The position numbers were made by a program, and so were the translations under genes. From the NCBI GenBank assembly GCA_029258495.1, contig JARHYV010000098.1, positions 1 through 18,307 of the forward strand: a DNA stretch of 18,307 bases, in the 5' to 3' direction. Each line of letters begins with the position of its first letter. Positions within the stretch are counted from its first letter, which is position 1. The notes beneath the pieces are model-generated. The model ran no database searches, was not told the DNA's origin, and worked only from the letters and a program-made list of their open reading frames with translations. The DNA comes from Faecousia sp. GTDB lineage: Bacteria > Bacillota > Clostridia > Oscillospirales > Oscillospiraceae. Positions 14,910-18,307 of this stretch are shown here, one piece after another.

Positions 14910-15800
14910 TTAACCTTTCAGACCGCCGACAGTCATGCCCTTGGTCAGTTTCTTCTGCACACACATGTAAAGGATCAGCGTGGGCAGCATGACGAGTACC
15001 AGACCTGCATAGAGGGTGCCGAACTCGGCCTTGGACTGCTGTGCCTGCATCAGGTTCAGCAGACCCACAGGCAGGGTCTTGGTGCCGTTGGCGGCATTCA
15101 TCAATGTCATGGAGATGATGTACTCATTCCAGAAAGCCAGGAAGTTGAACAGGATGATGGTGATGATGGAGGGCTGTGCCATGGGGAAGATGATCTTGAC
15201 CATAGCGGTACCATAGCCTGCGCCGTCGATGTAGGCTGCCTCTTCAAAGTCATGGGGCAGCGTGGCGAAGTAGCCGGAAAGCAGATAGATGGTGAAGGGC
15301 AGTGCCGTGGCTGCATACACAAGTGCCAGCACGAACAGATTGTTCAGCAGGAAGGCGTTGCCGAACATGTTCTTGAGCCATGCATCGCCGTCTTTGAGCA
15401 TCAGGAAGATGGGGACGACGATGTAGTTGACATTGATGAACAGACCTGCCATGAAACAGGTGTTCAGGAATTTGCTGCCGCGGAACTTGAACCGGGACAG
15501 GCAGTAGGAGGCAGGCAGCGCAATGATCAGCAGCAGACCCAGAGCCATGACGGTGACCAGTGCGGAATTGAGCATGTATTCGCCCATTTTGGCGCCCTGC
15601 CATGCGTTGACGAAGTTCTCCCAATAGAAGCTGGCAGGCAGCGTCCAGGGGTTGCCGTAGAATTCCGAATTCTGCTTCAGCGATGCCATGAATACCCATG
15701 CCACAGGGACGATGATGGTAATGGCAAGGGCGATGAGCACAAAGTAGATAAAGAACTTAAACAGCTTATCGCCGCCGGAAGTTTTGGTGTTATCAGTCAT
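14910..15800 (-). CDS. Sugar ABC permease, MalG type (lacto-N-biose/galacto-N-biose importer)
   Basis: Carbohydrate-uptake-1 permease of 296 residues with six expected helices. The EAA loop that docks to the ATPase is intact: EEAAYIDGAGYGTAMVKIIFP, at about residues 193-213. The C-terminus KKLTKGMTVGGLKG is the classic MalG/AraQ-type ending. The ATG follows a near-perfect AAGGAGGT. It lies 14 bp downstream of the MalF-type permease and 9 bp upstream of the 62-residue membrane protein. Substrate assignment comes only from the GH112 enzyme in the same operon. The operon has no MsmK/MalK-type ATPase; many Gram-positive bacteria share one encoded elsewhere. Confidence 0.93.
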   Translation of the reverse strand: MTDNTKTSGGDKLFKFFIYFVLIALAITIIVPVAWVFMASLKQNSEFYGNPWTLPASFYWENFVNAWQGAKMGEYMLNSALVTVMALGLLLIIALPASYCLSRFKFRGSKFLNTCFMAGLFINVNYIVVPIFLMLKDGDAWLKNMFGNAFLLNNLFVLALVYAATALPFTIYLLSGYFATLPHDFEEAAYIDGAGYGTAMVKIIFPMAQPSIITIILFNFLAFWNEYIISMTLMNAANGTKTLPVGLLNLMQAQQSKAEFGTLYAGLVLVMLPTLILYMCVQKKLTKGMTVGGLKG

Positions 15801-15814
15801 TTCTGTTTACCTCC

Positions 15815-16690
15815 TTAGAATTCCAGGGGTTCCCGCTTGGTGCTCCAGTTGACCAGAGCGGACAGCAGGAAGGAGAACAGGAAGATCACCACGCCGGCAG
15901 CCATGGAATAGCCGTAAAGACCTGCATCCTTTTGGTTGTACATGAAACTCAGACCCACATCCAGCATGCCCTTGGCGGTCATGGACTTGACGAAGAGGAA
16001 TGCCATGTTGATGGTGGAGATGATGAAGAAGGTCAGGGTGGTGCGGATGTTTGTCCAGATCAGGGGAATGGTGATCTGGAAGAACTGGGTCATTCTGCTG
16101 GCGCCGTCCAGTCCGGAGGACTCGTACAGGCTCATGGGGACACTGGACATGGATGCCATGTACATGACCATGTAATAGCCGATGGCCTGCCAGACCATGG
16201 CGATGATCACGGAGATCACGACCAGAGGCTGGTCTTTCCACAGGATCATCACGGTCTTGCCGGAGAGCATGGAAAGGATGGAGTTCAGCATGCCGTTTTC
16301 AGGCTTATAGATAGCGGAGAAGATACCCGCAATAACGACGATGGAAAGAATGTTCGGGATGTAGAAAATGATACGGAAGAAATTCTGACCCTTGATCTTT
16401 TCGCGGCTCAGAATAGCGGCGAATGCCAGAGCAAAGGCGAAGGTCACCACGGTGACCACCACGATCAGCAGAATGGTGTTCTGCATGGAGGTGATGAATT
16501 TGGGGTCGTTGAACAGAACCTTGAAATTCTGGAACCCGACAAAGGTTTCTGTGGGGGAATAGGCACCTCTTTCAAAAAGGGACATCCGGAATACATTAAA
16601 TGTGGGAATAACCATGAAGATGGTGAACAGGATCACCGCGGGAGCCACGCACCAGAACAGGAAGTGCCCCATACCTTTACGCTTTTCCAC
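15815..16690 (-). CDS. Sugar ABC permease, MalF type (lacto-N-biose/galacto-N-biose importer)
   Basis: The partner permease, 291 residues, with an N-terminal basic stretch then six hydrophobic segments beginning at FLFWCVAPAVILFTIFMVIP. The EAA-type loop is ESSGLDGASRMTQFFQITIP. I start it at the GTG at 16690 (V-E-K-R-K-G-M-G-H-F) because AAGGAG lies 8 bp upstream; the open frame continues to an ATG at 16759, but that adds 23 residues unlike the family. The gene follows the binding-protein gene after a 166-bp gap holding a strong hairpin. The C-terminus REPLEF sits immediately before the next permease. Substrate is inferred from the operon. Confidence 0.92.
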   Translation of the reverse strand: MEKRKGMGHFLFWCVAPAVILFTIFMVIPTFNVFRMSLFERGAYSPTETFVGFQNFKVLFNDPKFITSMQNTILLIVVVTVVTFAFALAFAAILSREKIKGQNFFRIIFYIPNILSIVVIAGIFSAIYKPENGMLNSILSMLSGKTVMILWKDQPLVVISVIIAMVWQAIGYYMVMYMASMSSVPMSLYESSGLDGASRMTQFFQITIPLIWTNIRTTLTFFIISTINMAFLFVKSMTAKGMLDVGLSFMYNQKDAGLYGYSMAAGVVIFLFSFLLSALVNWSTKREPLEF

Positions 16691-16784
16691 ATAATCAGCT
16701 CCTTTCAAAAATCGAATGGAAGAGGTACCGCAGGGAAAATGGGCCCGTCGATATCTCAACGAAAAATATTTTTTACATTAAACA

Positions 16785-16814
16785 GCGGGGTGAGTAGGAA
16801 ACTACTCACCCCGC
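16785..16814 (-). promoter_or_regulatory. Perfect 13-bp hairpin between binding-protein and permease genes
   Basis: GCGGGGTGAGTAG (16785-16797) pairs without mismatch with 16802-16814 around a 4-nt loop. On the minus strand it comes 42 bp after the binding-protein stop and is followed by TGTTTAATG, then an A/T-rich stretch, not a clean T-run. It fits a leaky terminator or 3'-end stabiliser giving more binding protein than permease, as known for malE-malF type spacers (inference). I see no convincing promoter in the rest of the gap. Confidence 0.7.
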
Positions 16815-16856
16815 CTACTGTCGGTTTAGAAGTTTACAAAACCAATGTGATTTGAA

Positions 16857-18242
16857 TTACTGCAGGTTCTCACGCATCTGAGCGCTGGCCTCCTTGATGC
16901 CGTCTACCCACTGCTCGACAGTGACATTGCCGCTGACGATGCCGTTGACGGGATCCAGGTAAACCTCACGGACGCTGCCCAGGCCTGCAACAGGCTTGAA
17001 GGTAGCAAAGCCGCCCATAGCAGCCTTAGCGCCGTTGTCGTAGATGGAGAGGAATTCCTTCTTCTCTGCATCAGCGATGGTCTCAGCAGCGCCGATGACG
17101 GGCTGAACAGCGCCGCCCTTCAGGAAGATCTCAACAGCCTTATCGCTGTACAGGAATGCGATGAACTGCTTGGCAGCATCGATGTTCTGAGCGCCGGAGG
17201 GGATCCAGGACTGCTGGAACCAGCAGAAGCTGTAGCGGTCGCCGCCTTCCTTCACAGCGGGCAGAGCGGTCATGCCCCACTTGAAGCCGTCAGCTCTGGG
17301 GGAGTCTGCCATTTCGCCGGAGATCCAGGTGCCGTTGGGCATGAACAGGGCCTTGTTGTCCAGAACCAGCTGCTGGTTCATCTTGAAGTCCTGATCGTTA
17401 GCCTGTGCGGGGGTAACGGGGTTGGTGTAAGAAGCGAGCTTTTCGATGATGTCGATAACGGTCTTAGCCTCGGGAGTATCCCAGATGCCGTCTTCGTAGT
17501 GGGTGACCTTCTCGAAGAACTCGGGGCCGCCTGCGGTGTTCAGCAGAGCGTACAGGAAAGCATCGAAGTAACCGGTGGTGGGGTAGGTGAACAGGTAGAT
17601 ATCCTCTGCCTTAGCCTTCTCGCCCAGTTCCCACATTTCGTCCCAAGTGGTGGGGACTTCCCAGCCCTTTTCCTCAAACAGGCCGGCGTTGTAGAACAGG
17701 CCGCAGGGATCGTAGAACATGGGAGCCAGATAGGTCTTGCCGTCGGAGTAGGGGTTGGTCAGAGAGGTGTCGACGAAACCGCCGGCCAGCTTTTCAGAGA
17801 CCTTCTTCTGCTCACCGGGAACGGTCATGTCCAGGACATCGGTCAGGTCAGCCATCAGCTTTTCCTTAACGAACTGCTCGGTCAAAGCACCGGGACGGCC
17901 GTAGGGCAGGTAAACAACATCGGGGTAATCGCCGCCCTGCATGGAGGGTCCGATCACATCTTCGAGGTTCTTGTCCTCGATCAGCTCTACCTTGATGCCG
18001 GTCTCAGCAGTGAAGGCAGCAGCGATATCCTTCCACATTTCGGGATATGCATCGGTGAAAGCAGTGGAGACAGCTGCGACCTTGATGGTCACATCTCCGG
18101 TGGTGGTGGGAGTGGTGTCGCCGGTAGTCACACCGGTGGTAGTGCCGGCGGTGGTGTCGGCGGGCTTGTCCGTGCTGCCGCAGCCTGCCAGCAGGGACAG
18201 GGACAGGGTGGCCGCAAGGGCCAGACTAATCAGTCTTTTCAT
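16857..18242 (-). CDS. Family 1 extracellular sugar-binding lipoprotein
   Basis: Membrane-anchored solute-binding protein of 461 residues, expected to capture the disaccharide outside the cell and pass it to the two permeases. The signal ends in SLLAG-C21, a clear lipobox. It is followed by a Thr/Gly-rich linker (about 29-51) and the type 1 sugar-binding fold, with YPDVVYLPYG, ALFMPNGTWISGEM and WIPSGAQNIDAAKQFIAFLYSDKAVEIFLKGG as family-typical segments. GGAGG lies 7 bp before the ATG. It is the first gene of the operon, the position of gltA in the bifidobacterial galacto-N-biose/lacto-N-biose locus, but I would not assign the ligand from this protein alone. A candidate promoter with an inverted repeat lies just upstream, near the window edge. 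Confidence 0.93.
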   Translation of the reverse strand: MKRLISLALAATLSLSLLAGCGSTDKPADTTAGTTTGVTTGDTTPTTTGDVTIKVAAVSTAFTDAYPEMWKDIAAAFTAETGIKVELIEDKNLEDVIGPSMQGGDYPDVVYLPYGRPGALTEQFVKEKLMADLTDVLDMTVPGEQKKVSEKLAGGFVDTSLTNPYSDGKTYLAPMFYDPCGLFYNAGLFEEKGWEVPTTWDEMWELGEKAKAEDIYLFTYPTTGYFDAFLYALLNTAGGPEFFEKVTHYEDGIWDTPEAKTVIDIIEKLASYTNPVTPAQANDQDFKMNQQLVLDNKALFMPNGTWISGEMADSPRADGFKWGMTALPAVKEGGDRYSFCWFQQSWIPSGAQNIDAAKQFIAFLYSDKAVEIFLKGGAVQPVIGAAETIADAEKKEFLSIYDNGAKAAMGGFATFKPVAGLGSVREVYLDPVNGIVSGNVTVEQWVDGIKEASAQMRENLQ

Positions 18243-18266
18243 TTTTTGACCTCCAAAAAATATTAC

Positions 18267-18295
18267 ATTAAGAAACGGGTGTTTCCTTCTGCCAA
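18267..18295 (-). promoter_or_regulatory. Candidate promoter and operator of the sugar operon
   Basis: On the minus strand TTGGCA (18295-18290) and CTTAAT (18272-18267) are 17 bp apart. The spacer holds a perfect inverted repeat GAAAC-GGGT-GTTTC (18272-18285), a plausible repressor site. The -10 match is weak and the window ends 12 bp beyond, so a better promoter may lie outside. Confidence 0.4.
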
Positions 18296-18307
18296 AATGA
18301 ACAAAAG

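Noticed and set aside
12501..15818. A 1105-codon open frame on the plus strand opposite the GH112, micro-protein and MalG genes
   Set aside because: It runs antisense across three well-supported genes, has low-complexity composition rich in Gly, Val, His and Asp, and shows no family motif. High GC third positions in the real genes leave the opposite frame open.
1..18307. CRISPR array, tRNA, rRNA, insertion sequence, phage or toxin-antitoxin genes
   Set aside because: I found no regularly spaced repeats, cloverleaf, transposase or phage motif, and the XRE gene has no toxin-like partner next to it.

Overview
The window looks like the chromosome of a Gram-positive anaerobe of the class Clostridia, probably a gut Oscillospiraceae/Ruminococcaceae relative (such as Faecalibacterium, Gemmiger or Subdoligranulum); the genus is inference. 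The grounds are: AGGAGG-type ribosome binding sites and TTGACA/TATAAT promoters throughout; moderately high GC genes with GC-rich third positions, separated by AT-rich promoter segments; lipoprotein solute-binding proteins; a purine riboswitch; an oxygen-detoxifying flavodiiron protein; and genes for host-glycan disaccharide use. No rRNA, tRNA, CRISPR array, insertion sequence or phage gene was seen. Every gene looks intact, and the dnaJ start coincides with the left edge of the window.

Layout. Positions 1-2160 (+) carry dnaJ, a dCMP deaminase and a 68-residue XRE regulator with its own strong promoter. Positions 2282-4450 (+) carry an N-acetylhexosamine 1-kinase-like enzyme and a DegV protein, each with a promoter and a terminator. 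Positions 4510-4986 (-) hold two tiny membrane proteins in one operon. Positions 5142-6935 (-) hold a flavodiiron / flavin reductase / rubredoxin fusion. A 502-bp intergenic region follows (6936-7437), with divergent promoters and a guanine-class purine riboswitch plus terminator. The riboswitch leads a four-gene plus-strand operon at 7438-12410: a BMP-type lipoprotein, a double ABC ATPase and two permeases, read as a purine nucleoside importer. Positions 12519-18242 (-) hold a five-gene sugar operon: solute-binding lipoprotein, two MalF/MalG-type permeases, a 62-residue membrane protein, and a GH112 galactosyl-N-acetylhexosamine phosphorylase.

How the genes work together. The sugar operon has the order of the bifidobacterial lacto-N-biose/galacto-N-biose locus (binding protein, two permeases, phosphorylase). 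It would import a Gal-beta-1,3-HexNAc disaccharide from mucin or milk glycans and split it with phosphate into Gal-1-P and GlcNAc or GalNAc. The enzyme expected next, a HexNAc 1-kinase, is not in that operon. A good candidate lies about 10 kb away at 2282-3406 under its own promoter, beside an imperfect dyad. The uridylyltransferase and epimerase, and an ATPase for the sugar permeases, are not in the window. The nucleoside importer is a separate module, apparently under guanine control.

No wholly new kind of system is evident. The least explained items are the small membrane protein inside the sugar operon, the two-gene membrane micro-operon, the inverted repeats placed inside or against three promoters, and the strong hairpins that follow the binding-protein gene in both transporter operons.
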